Translations under genes and position numbers: made by a program
Shown here: one piece after another, positions 25,241-34,353 of the stretch
Numbering within the stretch: the first letter of the stretch is position 1
How the letters are laid out: each line of letters opens with the position of its first letter
Assembly: GCA_021295675.1 (NCBI GenBank)
Contig: JAGWBY010000075.1
Coordinates: forward strand, 1 to 57,323
Direction: 5' to 3'
Source: Candidatus Latescibacterota bacterium
GTDB lineage: Bacteria; Latescibacterota; UBA2968; UBA8231
DNA: 57,323 bases
Notes under the pieces: model-generated
Databases searched by the model: none
Told to the model about the DNA's origin: nothing
Seen by the model: only the letters and a program-made list of their open reading frames with translations

Positions 25241-25270
25241 GTGGTGGAAAATGGTGGAAAATGGTGGAGC
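25241..25270 (+). promoter_or_regulatory. Three tandem 10-bp TGGTGGAAAA-like repeats, probable MraZ operator
   Basis: GTGGTGGAAA, ATGGTGGAAA and ATGGTGGAGC follow one another at exact 10-bp spacing, just after the promoter and 30 bp before mraZ. MraZ proteins are known to bind direct repeats with a TGGG/GTGG core at 10-bp spacing upstream of their own gene and repress the cluster. Position, period and core all fit; binding itself is inferred. Confidence 0.75.
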
Positions 25271-25299
25271 GGGAATTCTAAACTTGGTGTGGGCGTCAA

Positions 25300-25743
25300 A
25301 TGGCACAGTTTTTCACAGGCAGACACGAGGTTCCCGTCGATGACAAGGGGCGGATTTTTGTGCCTGCGGAGTTCCGCAAGAAACTACCGCCAGAAGCCGA
25401 CGACACGCTCGTGGTAGTGCGGGGTTTCGACCGCTGTCTGACGGCCTATCCCCAGCAAGTTTGGGAAGAGACTGCGCAAAAACTGTTGGACTTGCCCCAG
25501 ACCAATTCCGAAGCGCGAGCCTTCATTCGTTCTATGCTCTCGCGCGCAACTGAAGTCAAAATGGACCGGCAGGGGCGCATCGGTATTCGGCGAGACCTCT
25601 TGAAGCTCGCCAACATCAACGACCAGATGGTGATCATTGGCGTTTTGAACAAGTTGGAGTTTTGGAATCCAGAGGGCTGCGAGGAGTTTCCGCCTATGGA
25701 AGAGGTGGCGGATGGCTTCGACAGTTTTGGTATAAAGCTATAA
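25300..25743 (+). CDS. mraZ: Transcriptional regulator MraZ
   Basis: First gene of the division/cell-wall cluster. MraZ is an AbrB-fold DNA-binding protein that forms a ring and autoregulates the cluster. The 147-residue chain has the two expected swapped-hairpin repeats, with VDDKGRIFVPAEFRKKL in the first (about residues 12-28) and MDRQGRIGIRRDLLKLA in the second (about 88-104). The upstream 10-bp direct repeats are the natural operator. ATG 25300 gives the usual short N-terminus MAQFFTG. The frame is unbroken and followed after 21 bp by rsmH. Confidence 0.95.
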   Translation: MAQFFTGRHEVPVDDKGRIFVPAEFRKKLPPEADDTLVVVRGFDRCLTAYPQQVWEETAQKLLDLPQTNSEARAFIRSMLSRATEVKMDRQGRIGIRRDLLKLANINDQMVIIGVLNKLEFWNPEGCEEFPPMEEVADGFDSFGIKL

Positions 25744-25764
25744 AAATGCTGAACAGGAAACGAC

Positions 25765-26691
25765 ATGGCGTACCACGTTCCGGTTATGGTCGAGGAAGTG
25801 GTCGCGGGGTTGGTAGCCGATCCGGACGGAGCGTACGTGGATGCGACAGCCGGCGGTGGTGGCCACAGTTGGGCATTACTTCAGGTCCTCAGCCCCAAGG
25901 GGCGGCTTCTGGCAGTGGATCGGGACCGGGAAGCCGTAGCGGCCGCGCGAGCGAAGTTGGCCGCAGATACGCGAGCCGTCGTGCGGCAAGGCCGCTTTGC
26001 CGAATTGAGCGAGTTGCTGGCGCAGGAGGGGATCGGGCCGTTGAGCGGCGTCCTGTTCGACTTAGGAGTTTCCTCGCATCAGATCGACGCATCGGCTCGG
26101 GGATTCAGCTATCAGGCCGACGGGCCTCTCGACATGCGAATGGATGCGGAAGTTGGCCCAACAGCCGCCGAATTGATCGCGGCGTGCAGCGAGAGCGAAC
26201 TGGCCGAGTTAATTGCGCGCTACGGGGAAGAGCGCGCAGCGCGGCGGATCGCGCGTTCGATATATCTACAACAGCGGCTCGCGCCCTTGACCACTACACA
26301 GGCTTTGCGGCAGGCCGTAGCGGCCACGCGGCCCCAGATGCTCAACAAGACGCTGGCGCGCGTGTTCCAAGCGCTGCGCATTGCCGTCAACGACGAGTTG
26401 GGGCAGTTGCAGGCAGGGTTGACGGCTGCAGAGGTCGGACTGAAACCCGGTGGCCGACTGGCCGTCTTGGCCTATCACTCCTTGGAGGATCGGTTGGTCA
26501 AGCAGCATTTCGCGGCGCTAGTGCGCGGCTGCATTTGTCCGCCGCGCGTACCCATTTGCACCTGCGGGAGGAAACCGTCGTTCAAGCGAGTAGGTTACAA
26601 ATTGCAAAGGGCGAGCGCGGCCGAGATCAAACAAAATACTCGAGCGCGCAGCGCCATTTTGAGAATCTACGAAAAAATCGAGGCAGGCTAA
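25765..26691 (+). CDS. rsmH: 16S rRNA (cytosine1402-N4)-methyltransferase RsmH
   Basis: SAM-dependent enzyme (formerly MraW) that methylates N4 of C1402 in the ribosomal decoding site. The 308-residue protein shows HVPVMVEEVV at the start, the SAM loop YVDATAGGGGHSW, GVLFDLGVSSHQIDASARG, the helical insertion domain, and the C-terminal LAVLAYHSLEDRLVK. Placement between mraZ and ftsL is the standard order. The start has GAAACGAC rather than a strong ribosome-binding site, so it may depend on coupling with mraZ. Confidence 0.95.
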   Translation: MAYHVPVMVEEVVAGLVADPDGAYVDATAGGGGHSWALLQVLSPKGRLLAVDRDREAVAAARAKLAADTRAVVRQGRFAELSELLAQEGIGPLSGVLFDLGVSSHQIDASARGFSYQADGPLDMRMDAEVGPTAAELIAACSESELAELIARYGEERAARRIARSIYLQQRLAPLTTTQALRQAVAATRPQMLNKTLARVFQALRIAVNDELGQLQAGLTAAEVGLKPGGRLAVLAYHSLEDRLVKQHFAALVRGCICPPRVPICTCGRKPSFKRVGYKLQRASAAEIKQNTRARSAILRIYEKIEAG

Positions 26692-26692
26692 T

Positions 26693-26995
26693 ATGAGCAA
26701 AGGCGGAATTTCCTGTGTGAAGTACGTGCTCCTCATAGGGATGCTAGCCGGAGCGGCCCTCTTCCACGTCTGGCAAAAGGTCGAAATGGCCCAGGTGGTC
26801 GGCGGCATAAGCACGGCTGAGACGCAAATAGCTGAGCTCGACAGAGAGCGTGCTCAGCTGTTGGCGGCTATCGTAGTGCGGAAAAACTCCGGCTTTGTCG
26901 AGAAAGTGGCCTTCGGCCAGCTCGGCATGATCTATCCCTCGCAGACTATAGATGGCATGAATAATGATGCATTGGCTCATTGGGAAGGAGATTGA
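26693..26995 (+). CDS. ftsL: FtsL-like division protein
   Basis: Small bitopic protein of the divisome that bridges FtsB/FtsQ and the FtsWI synthase. The 100-residue chain has a short cytoplasmic tail, one membrane helix (YVLLIGMLAGAALFHVWQ) and a periplasmic coiled-coil-like stretch (AETQIAELDRERAQLLAAI). Sequence is poorly conserved in this family, so the name rests on topology, length and position between rsmH and ftsI. It starts 1 bp after the rsmH stop, and its TGA overlaps the ATG of ftsI by one base (TGATG). Confidence 0.75.
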   Translation: MSKGGISCVKYVLLIGMLAGAALFHVWQKVEMAQVVGGISTAETQIAELDRERAQLLAAIVVRKNSGFVEKVAFGQLGMIYPSQTIDGMNNDALAHWEGD

Positions 26996-28959
26996 TGGGG
27001 CCACGGGTACAACATACGGGCATTAGTCGGCTGCGCTGGATCGTGATTTTGGGTGCGGTGGCGTGGTTGGGGCTATCTGCACGCCTCATCCAAATCCAGA
27101 TCTTCAGGCATGAGGCGTACAGCGCCGAAGCCCATGCGCAGTATCTTGAGCGCCGCACGCTGAAAGCGAGCCGGGGTCGGGTCGTCGATCGGCGTGGCAA
27201 CAATTTGGCCGTAGATGTTCAAGCCACGTCGTTTTACGCCAACCCCGAGCAGGTTGAGGAACCCAAGCGCGTAGCCGCTCACTTCGCGTCCCTGAGCGAT
27301 AATCGGGTCGAATCCATCGAGCGCCAATTGCGCGGGGACAAGCACTTTGTCTATTTGGCGCGCCAAGTAGTTGACGCGGACGTGGGCGCAGTGTCGTACG
27401 CTGGTGTGTTCCAACATCCCGAGACCCGCCGCCAGTACCCCTTGGGGCCGTTGGCCGGCCAACTCATCGGGCATACCAACATAGATAACATAGGCCGAGA
27501 GGGGATTGAGCGGGCCTTCGACGACATACTGCGCGAAAAGGACGGTTCGATATTGGAATACGTCGATGCGTGGGGCAAGCAAGTGCCCGGGCGTCATCAG
27601 CGACGCGAAGAGCCGGAGCACGGCCGCAACCTGATGCTGACCATTGATGGAGTCTATCAGAGCATTCTAGAGGAAGAGTTGCAACGGGCCATCGACGGTT
27701 CAAAGGCCCAAGGTGCATTGGGCGTCATTATTGCCCCGCGCAGTGGTGAGGTACTGGCCATGGCCAACCTGCCGCTTTTCGATCCCAATAAAGCGTCTCG
27801 CTCCTCGCCGGAACTCAGGCGCAATCGCGCGATAACCGACGTGTACGAACCCGGTTCGACTTTCAAAGTCATCGCGGCTGCCGCTGTCCTTGAAGACGGA
27901 CTGGCCAGCCTGCACGATCGCATCTTTTGCGGGCACGGGACGCTTAGGTTGGCCAATGGCGACACGATCCGCGATATCCAGCCCCACGGCGATTTGCTCT
28001 TTGCTCAGGTCTTGGAAAAATCGAGCAACATTGGCACGATCAAGCTGGCGCAGCGGCTGTCGCGGCATCGTTTTTACGAACACATCCGCAACTTTGGCTT
28101 CGCGATTCGCACAGGCATTGACTTGCCAGCGGAAACGCCTGGTTTATTGCAAGAGGTCGATCAGTGGTCTAGGCGGTCGCGGGCGACTATTGCCATCGGG
28201 CAGGAAATCGGCGCGACAGCCCTGCAACTCGCCATGGCGTACGGAGCCATTGCCAACGGTGGCGTGTTGATGGCACCGCGGATCGTCGCCGGAACGATTG
28301 ATTCGGACGGTCGGCTCGACGATCGCGGCGGTCCCCAGTTGATCCGTCGGGTCGTGAGCCGGAAGACGGCGGCGACGCTGAGCGAGGTGCTGACTGGAGT
28401 CGTGGAAAGGGGCACCGGGCAAAAGGCCCGTATCGAGGGCATGGCTGTAGCCGGAAAAACGGGCACGGCTCAGCGCGCCTTAGCCGATGGCAGCGGCTAC
28501 GATCCCAACGCCAGTATAGCCTCATTCGTCGGCTTTCTGCCAGCCAACAATCCCCAGTACGCGTGCGTGATTATGGTCGAAAACCCCAGCGTGAATGGGT
28601 GGGGAGGATCTGTGGCAGCTCCGACCTTCCGCCGGGTGATGAAGCGGATCATCAGCCTGCCTGGTGGCCTGTTGGTCGAGCCAGCAGCCAAGCGTCCGCA
28701 GAAAGAGGGGCCGGCCGTGCCCGATCTGCGCGGCATGACCCCGGAAATGGCCCGTTTCCAAGCGCAGATGCGGGGGTTGTCGGTGGCCTTTTCCGGCGTG
28801 GGTACCGTGGTCGTCAATCAGTCGCCCTTGCCGGGTCGGGCCGGACGCGTAGAGCAGATCAACTGTACGCTGGGTGCCGCCGCCGCCCGCAGCCCGTGGA
28901 AAACGCAGCAGGCCCGCCTCGTTGGAAACATGCCAGCCCAAAGTTCGAGAGGTATCTAA
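26995..28959 (+). CDS. ftsI: Division transpeptidase FtsI (penicillin-binding protein) with one PASTA domain
   Basis: Class B penicillin-binding protein that cross-links septal peptidoglycan in the periplasm. A membrane anchor (RWIVILGAVAWLGLSARLI) is followed by the dimerisation domain with GRVVDRRGNNLAVDV. The transpeptidase domain carries SxxK in YEPGSTFKVIAAAAV, SxN in SSNIGTIKLAQ, and KTGT in VAGKTGTAQR. A single PASTA-like domain ends the chain (PAVPDLRGMTPEMARFQAQM). Length is 654 residues. ATG 26995 is chosen over an upstream TTG because GGGAAGGAG precedes it and it overlaps the ftsL stop. The frame is intact. Confidence 0.95.
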   Translation: MGPRVQHTGISRLRWIVILGAVAWLGLSARLIQIQIFRHEAYSAEAHAQYLERRTLKASRGRVVDRRGNNLAVDVQATSFYANPEQVEEPKRVAAHFASLSDNRVESIERQLRGDKHFVYLARQVVDADVGAVSYAGVFQHPETRRQYPLGPLAGQLIGHTNIDNIGREGIERAFDDILREKDGSILEYVDAWGKQVPGRHQRREEPEHGRNLMLTIDGVYQSILEEELQRAIDGSKAQGALGVIIAPRSGEVLAMANLPLFDPNKASRSSPELRRNRAITDVYEPGSTFKVIAAAAVLEDGLASLHDRIFCGHGTLRLANGDTIRDIQPHGDLLFAQVLEKSSNIGTIKLAQRLSRHRFYEHIRNFGFAIRTGIDLPAETPGLLQEVDQWSRRSRATIAIGQEIGATALQLAMAYGAIANGGVLMAPRIVAGTIDSDGRLDDRGGPQLIRRVVSRKTAATLSEVLTGVVERGTGQKARIEGMAVAGKTGTAQRALADGSGYDPNASIASFVGFLPANNPQYACVIMVENPSVNGWGGSVAAPTFRRVMKRIISLPGGLLVEPAAKRPQKEGPAVPDLRGMTPEMARFQAQMRGLSVAFSGVGTVVVNQSPLPGRAGRVEQINCTLGAAAARSPWKTQQARLVGNMPAQSSRGI

Positions 28960-28960
28960 T

Positions 28961-30472
28961 ATGGAACTAAAATACCTACTCGAAGAGCTGCCCGACGCCT
29001 GCGTGGAGGGGGATCAAGATATTGAACTAGGGCAGATCCGCTGCGATTCGCGCTGTGTGGAAGAAGGGGACTTTTTCGTGGCTATACGCGGAGGCCAGGA
29101 GCAGGACCGACACCGCTTTGTCGATCATGCTATCGCCCGCGGTGCCCGTGCCGTGATGGTGGAAGATCGGATCGATTGTGCCGGGGCGACGCGGGTGCAG
29201 GTGGCAGACTGTCGAGCCGCACTGGCCCGAATGGCGGCGCGTTTTTACGCCTTTCCCGGACAAGCGCTGCTCAACGTTGGCGTCACCGGCACCAATGGCA
29301 AGACTACCACGGCCTTCCTGCTCAGGAGCGCCCTTGAAGCCGCTGGCCTGCCGTGCGGGTACTTGGGAACCTTGGGATTTTGGTGCAATGGCGAATTAGA
29401 GAAGATGGACAATACTACGCCCGAGGCCATCCAGCTACACGGCTCACTGCGTCGGCTCGTCGATGCCGGCAAGCAAGCGGCCGTGTTAGAAGTGTCTTCT
29501 CATGGACTGGCATTAAAAAGGGTGGATGGCATTCCCTTCCGGGCGGCGATTTTTACCAATCTGACGCGCGATCACTTGGATTTTCACGGGACTTGGGATG
29601 CCTACTTTGCGGCCAAGGCCCGGCTTTTCGAAAGCCTGCAAGAAGGCGCGATTGCGGTAATTAACACCGACGACGCCCACGCCGATGAATTGGCTCGCAG
29701 GACCCAGGTGCGCGTCGTGACTTACGGTTGCGGCCTAGAGGCCGAGGTGCGGTTGCAAAGCGCCGACGTTGGCCCCGAGGGAGTGCATCTGTGCTTGGAT
29801 ACTCCAGTTGGTCCTATTGAGGTACAGACGCATTTGATCGGTCGTTTTAACTACTACAATACTATGGCCGTCGTGGCTACCGGGTTGGCCTTGGATTTGG
29901 ATGTCGCGGCCCTGTGTCGCGGTTTGGCCGCCCTAGCGGGCGTCCCCGGCCGCTGTGAGCAGATCGCCGAAGGGCAAGATTTCGCGGTCATCGTGGATTA
30001 CGCCCACACACCGGATGCGCTAGAAAGGGTTTTGCATGCCGCCCGCGATTTGGGTGACGGCCGTTTGATCTGCGTCTGTGGCTGTGGCGGAGATCGAGAT
30101 CGCGGCAAGCGACCCCTGATGGGCCGCGTTGCTGGCGAGTTGGCCGATTGGACGGTCTTGACTTCGGACAACCCGCGCAGCGAGGATCCGCAACTCATCA
30201 TCGACGATATGGCCGCTGGCGTGCCCGATAGTAGCGCGGTTCACAGCGAAGTTGACCGCGCACAAGCGATTGCTGTGGCCGTCGCTGCTGCACACAGCGG
30301 CGATGTCGTAGTCATTGCCGGCAAGGGCCACGAACAGGAGCAGGAACTAGCCGCCCGCGTCGTAGCTTTCGACGACCGCGAAGTTGCGCGCCGCGTGTTG
30401 CGGGGTTTGCGCGCCGGGGAGCCTTGCGCCCCCAAGCCTGGGGCCGCAAGGCTGTCATCATGCGCGCCGTGA
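28961..30472 (+). CDS. murE: UDP-MurNAc-tripeptide synthetase MurE, meso-diaminopimelate type
   Basis: Cytoplasmic Mur ligase that adds the third residue to the peptidoglycan stem peptide. The ATP loop is VGVTGTNGKTTTAFLLRS, the central domain shows LEVSSHGLALKRVDGI and FTNLTRDHLDFHGTW, and the C-terminal domain has DYAHTPDALERVL and DNPRSEDP. The DNPR motif is the known marker for meso-diaminopimelate selection, so the wall is predicted to be of the DAP type. 503 residues, normal length. ATG 28961 follows the ftsI stop by 1 bp; the end overlaps murF by 13 bp. Confidence 0.95.
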   Translation: MELKYLLEELPDACVEGDQDIELGQIRCDSRCVEEGDFFVAIRGGQEQDRHRFVDHAIARGARAVMVEDRIDCAGATRVQVADCRAALARMAARFYAFPGQALLNVGVTGTNGKTTTAFLLRSALEAAGLPCGYLGTLGFWCNGELEKMDNTTPEAIQLHGSLRRLVDAGKQAAVLEVSSHGLALKRVDGIPFRAAIFTNLTRDHLDFHGTWDAYFAAKARLFESLQEGAIAVINTDDAHADELARRTQVRVVTYGCGLEAEVRLQSADVGPEGVHLCLDTPVGPIEVQTHLIGRFNYYNTMAVVATGLALDLDVAALCRGLAALAGVPGRCEQIAEGQDFAVIVDYAHTPDALERVLHAARDLGDGRLICVCGCGGDRDRGKRPLMGRVAGELADWTVLTSDNPRSEDPQLIIDDMAAGVPDSSAVHSEVDRAQAIAVAVAAAHSGDVVVIAGKGHEQEQELAARVVAFDDREVARRVLRGLRAGEPCAPKPGAARLSSCAP

Positions 30473-31813
30473 CCCTGAGTGAGATGGTGGAGTGGACGGC
30501 TGCCGACCCGGTCGGCAACCTCCAGCCGGATTGCGCCCTGCAAGCAGTGGCAACCGACAGCCGATCCATTGACGAGGGGGAGCTGTTCGTCGCGCTACGA
30601 GGCGAGCGCTTTGACGGGCACGACTTCGTCGAGGCCGCCTTTGCCCGCGGCGCGTGCGCAGCCTTAGTGGAACGCCGTTGGCCAGGGTTGGACCAGGCGG
30701 CCTCCGGCCCGCTATTGGCCGTTGACTCGACTCTGCAAGCGCTGGGCGATATGGCGCGAGCGTATCGGCGGCGCTGGGAGGTGCCGGTGGTGGCCGTCGT
30801 CGGCAGCGCAGGCAAGACGACGACCAAGGAAATGATCGCCGCGGTGTTGGGGCAGCGGTACCGCGTTTTAAAAACGATTGGCAGTGAAAACAACGAGATA
30901 GGGGTGCCCCGCACTCTGCTGCAACTGTCGCCGAATCACGAGGCGGTGGTGTTGGAACTGGCAGCGCGGCGGATAGGGGACATTCGCTACCTGTGTTCGG
31001 TTGCCGAACCTACCATTGGGGTTTTGCTCAACATCGGGACTGCACACATAGAATTTTTCGGGTCTGTAGAAGGAGTGGCCAAGGCCAAAGGGGAGCTTCA
31101 CGGCTCTCGTCAACGCCGATGACCGTGTCGTGGTTCAGGAGGTAAAGAGGACAAAGGGGAGACTCCTGACCTTCGGTTTTGTGCGTGAGAGCGAGTTTCG
31201 TGGGGAGAGGCTCGTACTCGACCAGAAGGGCTGCGGCCACTTCCTTCTACACAATGTTCCCATTGATCTCAACGTTCCAGGGCGACACAATGCGTACAAT
31301 GCCTTGGCCGCGGCCGCTGTCGGTCGCATCCTTGGCGTGCCTTGGGAAGGGATCCAGCGCGCCCTCGCCGAGTTCGAGGCGGTGAGTCAGCGCGGCGAGA
31401 TCGTGCGCAAGAATGGGATCGCAGTAATCGACGATTGCTACAACGCCAGTCCCGGCTCGGTGTCGGCTGCACTCGACCTCCTCGTCGACGTGCCCGGTGC
31501 GCGGAAAATCGCCGTGCTCGGCGACATGCTGGAACTCGGCACGGAGAGCGGCCGGTTGCACGCGGCCGTCGGCGAGAAGGCCGCCGAGTGCGCCGATATC
31601 GTCTTGGCTGCCGGCCGCGAAAGCGCGCACTTAGTGGCCGCAGCCCGCGCGGCTGGCATGGTCCAAGACGCGGCTCGCCACTTCGAGCAGCTCGAGCAAC
31701 TCGGCGAATTCGCGGCAGCGCAATTGCACCACGGCGACGTAGTCTTAGTCAAGGCCTCTCGGGCCATGGCCTTTGACCGAGTCGTCGAGCGCATTATGCA
31801 GCAGTTGCGCTAG
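30460..31813 (+). CDS. murF: UDP-MurNAc-tripeptide--D-Ala-D-Ala ligase MurF, frame broken near 31100
   Basis: Mur ligase that completes the pentapeptide by adding D-alanyl-D-alanine. Domain one contains VATDSRSIDEGELFVAL, the ATP loop is VVAVVGSAGKTTTKEMIA, and GSENNEIGVPRTLLQL is the MurF signature. At about 31097-31102 the frame changes: GVAKAKGEL leads in the next frame to TALVNADDRVVVQEV, lacking roughly seven residues that join helix and strand in relatives. The C-terminal part is normal (LNVPGRHNAYNALAAAAVG, VIDDCYNASPGSVSAALDLL, VLVKASRAMAFDRVVERI). Start ATG 30460 lies inside the end of murE. In a standard cluster mraY and murD would follow; here the next gene is ftsW after 54 bp. Confidence 0.9.
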
Positions 31814-31867
31814 CTCGCTCCCACCGAGCACCCTTTCATCCCTCTAACAACCTAGAGTTCCTCACTG

Positions 31868-32989
31868 ATGATAGCTGTGCAGCGCGACAGCATGTTGGTG
31901 TTGCTGATTTGCCTGACGCTAGTAGGCTTGGGGCTGGTCATGGTCTATAGCTCTAGCTCCGTTTTGGCCAACGTGCGCTTTGGCGACTCGGGGCTCTTCC
32001 TCAAAAAGCAAGCCATCCGCGTCTTCATCGGCTTGGTGTTCATGTTCGCGTTCTCGCGGATGCCTTTGCATTGGTGGGCGCGGCTTTCGCGTCCGATCAT
32101 GTTGTTAGCCCTGTTGTCGCTCTTGTTGGTCTTGGCGTGGGGCCACGGCGCAGCTCAGCGCTGGTTGAGCATTCCGGCTTGGGGCGGGGCCTTGGCCTTT
32201 CAGCCGGCTGAGTTTGCCAAGCTGGCGCTGGTGCTCTACTTGGCGGATGTCTTGGTGCGCAAGCGCGACGAGCTACACGATTTTAGTCGCGGGTTTGTGC
32301 CCCGTTTGTTGATCGTCGGCTTTGCCCTCGTGCTCATCGTATTGCAGCCCGACTTGGGGACGGCTATTGCGCTGGGGCTGATTGCCTTGATCATGCTGTG
32401 GGTCGGCGGAATGCGCTTGTACCACTTGGCCGGGGCTGGGTTGTTCGCGCTGTTGGGTATTGGGTTTTCCCTGATGCATTCGAGCTATCAGATGCGGCGC
32501 TTGGTCAGCTTTATTGACCCAGAGCGCGATCCGGCTGGCTCCTATCAAGTTTTGCAGTCGCTCTATGGCATGGGCAATGGCGGCCTTTTTGGGGTGGGTT
32601 TGGGCAACAGCATGCAAAAAGAGCAGTACCTGCCCGAGCCGCACACGGATTTTGTGTTCTCGGTCATCGGCGAGGAAATGGGGCTTGTAGGGACCTTGGT
32701 CGTCTTGGGACTTTTCGCGGCTTTCTCGTTTTACGGAGTGCGCATTGGGAGCCGCGCTGGTGATACGTACGGCTTTTTGGTTGCCATCGGCATTACGGCG
32801 ATGATCTCGATATACGCCCTGCTTAACATCGGCGTGGTCGTCGGGGTACTACCCACCACCGGCTTGCCGCTGCCCTTTGTCAGCTATGGGGGCTCGTCGC
32901 TAATGGGAAACATGGCAGGAGTGGGCATCTTACTGGGGGTCGCCCGCACGGCACCCGGACAGCAAGAGGGTTTGGTGCGTTGGCAATGA
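31868..32989 (+). CDS. ftsW: Septal peptidoglycan glycosyltransferase FtsW
   Basis: SEDS-family polytopic membrane enzyme that polymerises lipid II at the septum together with FtsI. The 373-residue chain shows about ten membrane helices, the N-terminal GLGLVMVYSSSSVLA, the FQPAEFAKLALVLYLAD segment, LQPDLGTAIALGLIALIML and the C-terminal PTTGLPLPFVSYGGSSL signature. FtsW and RodA are alike in sequence; cluster position favours FtsW. The region before ATG 31868 has no clear ribosome-binding site. The stop overlaps the murC start (ATGA). murG, normally next, is absent. Confidence 0.9.
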   Translation: MIAVQRDSMLVLLICLTLVGLGLVMVYSSSSVLANVRFGDSGLFLKKQAIRVFIGLVFMFAFSRMPLHWWARLSRPIMLLALLSLLLVLAWGHGAAQRWLSIPAWGGALAFQPAEFAKLALVLYLADVLVRKRDELHDFSRGFVPRLLIVGFALVLIVLQPDLGTAIALGLIALIMLWVGGMRLYHLAGAGLFALLGIGFSLMHSSYQMRRLVSFIDPERDPAGSYQVLQSLYGMGNGGLFGVGLGNSMQKEQYLPEPHTDFVFSVIGEEMGLVGTLVVLGLFAAFSFYGVRIGSRAGDTYGFLVAIGITAMISIYALLNIGVVVGVLPTTGLPLPFVSYGGSSLMGNMAGVGILLGVARTAPGQQEGLVRWQ

Positions 32990-34353
32990 TGAAGACTCTT
33001 TTTGATCAATATCGCCGCGTCCACCTCGTCGGCATCGGTGGAGCGGGTATGGAGGGCTTGGCCCGGCTACTCGCTGCCAAAGGCTGCGTGGTGAGTGGCT
33101 CGGATCAGGCCGACTCGCCCAGCGTCGCGCTGCTGCGCCAAGAGGGATTCGCCGTCGCGGTAGGGCACGACGGTCAGCTCGTCCAAGGCGTGGATCTAGT
33201 GGTGTATTCGGCCGCCGTCCCGGCCGACAATCCCGAGCGCCAAGCTGCCGCGCACGAGGGCATTCCCACGGCGAGTCGGGCCGAGGTGCTGGGGGAACTG
33301 TCCCGCGCACCGTTGACCCTCGCCGTAGCCGGTACTCACGGTAAGACGACGACTGCTTCGATGGCAGCGGCGATCTTGCGCCGCGCTGGCCTCGATCCCC
33401 AGGTCTTGATCGGGGGTTGGATCAACGGGCGACCGCAGGCCGAGTCGGGAAGTGGCGAGGTCTTTGTAGTGGAGGCCGACGAATTTGCTGGCGGCTTCTT
33501 GCACCTGTATCCGAGTTTGGCCCTCGTGACAAGTATAGACGCCGAACACCTCGATTACTATGGGAGCTTGGAGGCCCTTGAACGGGCTTTCGGCCAATTT
33601 CTCGCGCGCCTGCCCTTCTGCGGTCGCAGCGTGCTGGCCGGGGATGGGTTGGTCGGGGAGCGGGTGCTGGCCGACTTGCAGCGCCCTCATCAGACCTATG
33701 GCATGGCCGGTGACAACGACTACCGGATCGCCGAGCTCGAAGAGCGGACTTGGGGCAGCCGGTTTGCCCTGTGTTTCGACGGGCAAAAGCTAGGTGAGAT
33801 CGAATTGGTCCGCAATGCCGCTGGAGCCGCCGCGCTGACTTGCGCGCTACAGGTGGAGTTCGCCGTGATCGCCGACGCTTTGGAGCAGTTTGGCGGAGCC
33901 GACCGGCGCTTTCAGCGCAAGGGGGAATTCGCTGGCGTACTGGTCGTGGACGACTATGCCCATCATCCGGTTGAATTGGCTGCGGCCTTGGCCGCTGCGC
34001 GGCAGAGCGGTCGCCGAGTGGTCGCTGTCTTCCAACCCCACCTGTACTCGCGCACCCGCGACTTGGCTGCGGCCTTTGCCTGCGAGCTAGCGGTGGCTGA
34101 CTACGTGGTGCTGGCGGCGGTCTATGCCGCGCGGGAAGCCCCCCTGCCCGGTGTGGACTCCACGATGATCGAGGAAGCCTTGCGCGCCAGCGGGTACAAA
34201 ACAGTGGCATACCTGCCGGACCGAGAGCAACTCGTGGCCCATCTGGTGGATATCTGTCGTCGGGGCGACTTGGTGCTGGTCATGGGGGCCGGCGACATTG
34301 GCGAGACGGCTGGAGAATTGATCGCGGCCTTGGCCGCTGGAGAGCACTCGTGA
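32986..34353 (+). CDS. murC: UDP-N-acetylmuramate--L-alanine ligase MurC
   Basis: First Mur ligase of the stem-peptide pathway. N-terminal domain VHLVGIGGAGMEGLARLLA binds the UDP-sugar; the ATP loop is LAVAGTHGKTTTASMAAAIL; VVEADEFAGGFLHLYP and the catalytic-domain segments DDYAHHPVELAAALAAAR and VFQPHLYSRTRDLAAAF follow, ending VLVMGAGDIGETAGEL. 455 residues, normal. ATG 32986 overlaps the ftsW stop, and the TGA overlaps the ftsQ GTG. The gene usually linked here, murB, is missing. Confidence 0.95.
   Translation: MMKTLFDQYRRVHLVGIGGAGMEGLARLLAAKGCVVSGSDQADSPSVALLRQEGFAVAVGHDGQLVQGVDLVVYSAAVPADNPERQAAAHEGIPTASRAEVLGELSRAPLTLAVAGTHGKTTTASMAAAILRRAGLDPQVLIGGWINGRPQAESGSGEVFVVEADEFAGGFLHLYPSLALVTSIDAEHLDYYGSLEALERAFGQFLARLPFCGRSVLAGDGLVGERVLADLQRPHQTYGMAGDNDYRIAELEERTWGSRFALCFDGQKLGEIELVRNAAGAAALTCALQVEFAVIADALEQFGGADRRFQRKGEFAGVLVVDDYAHHPVELAAALAAARQSGRRVVAVFQPHLYSRTRDLAAAFACELAVADYVVLAAVYAAREAPLPGVDSTMIEEALRASGYKTVAYLPDREQLVAHLVDICRRGDLVLVMGAGDIGETAGELIAALAAGEHS

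Noticed and set aside
25662..26696. Open frame of 344 codons overlapping rsmH in another frame
   Set aside because: Gly/Arg/Ser-rich shadow of rsmH; the RsmH frame has all family motifs.
31097..31130. Programmed ribosomal frameshift in murF
   Set aside because: There is no slippery heptamer, and the two frames do not abut in the alignment; residues are missing between them.
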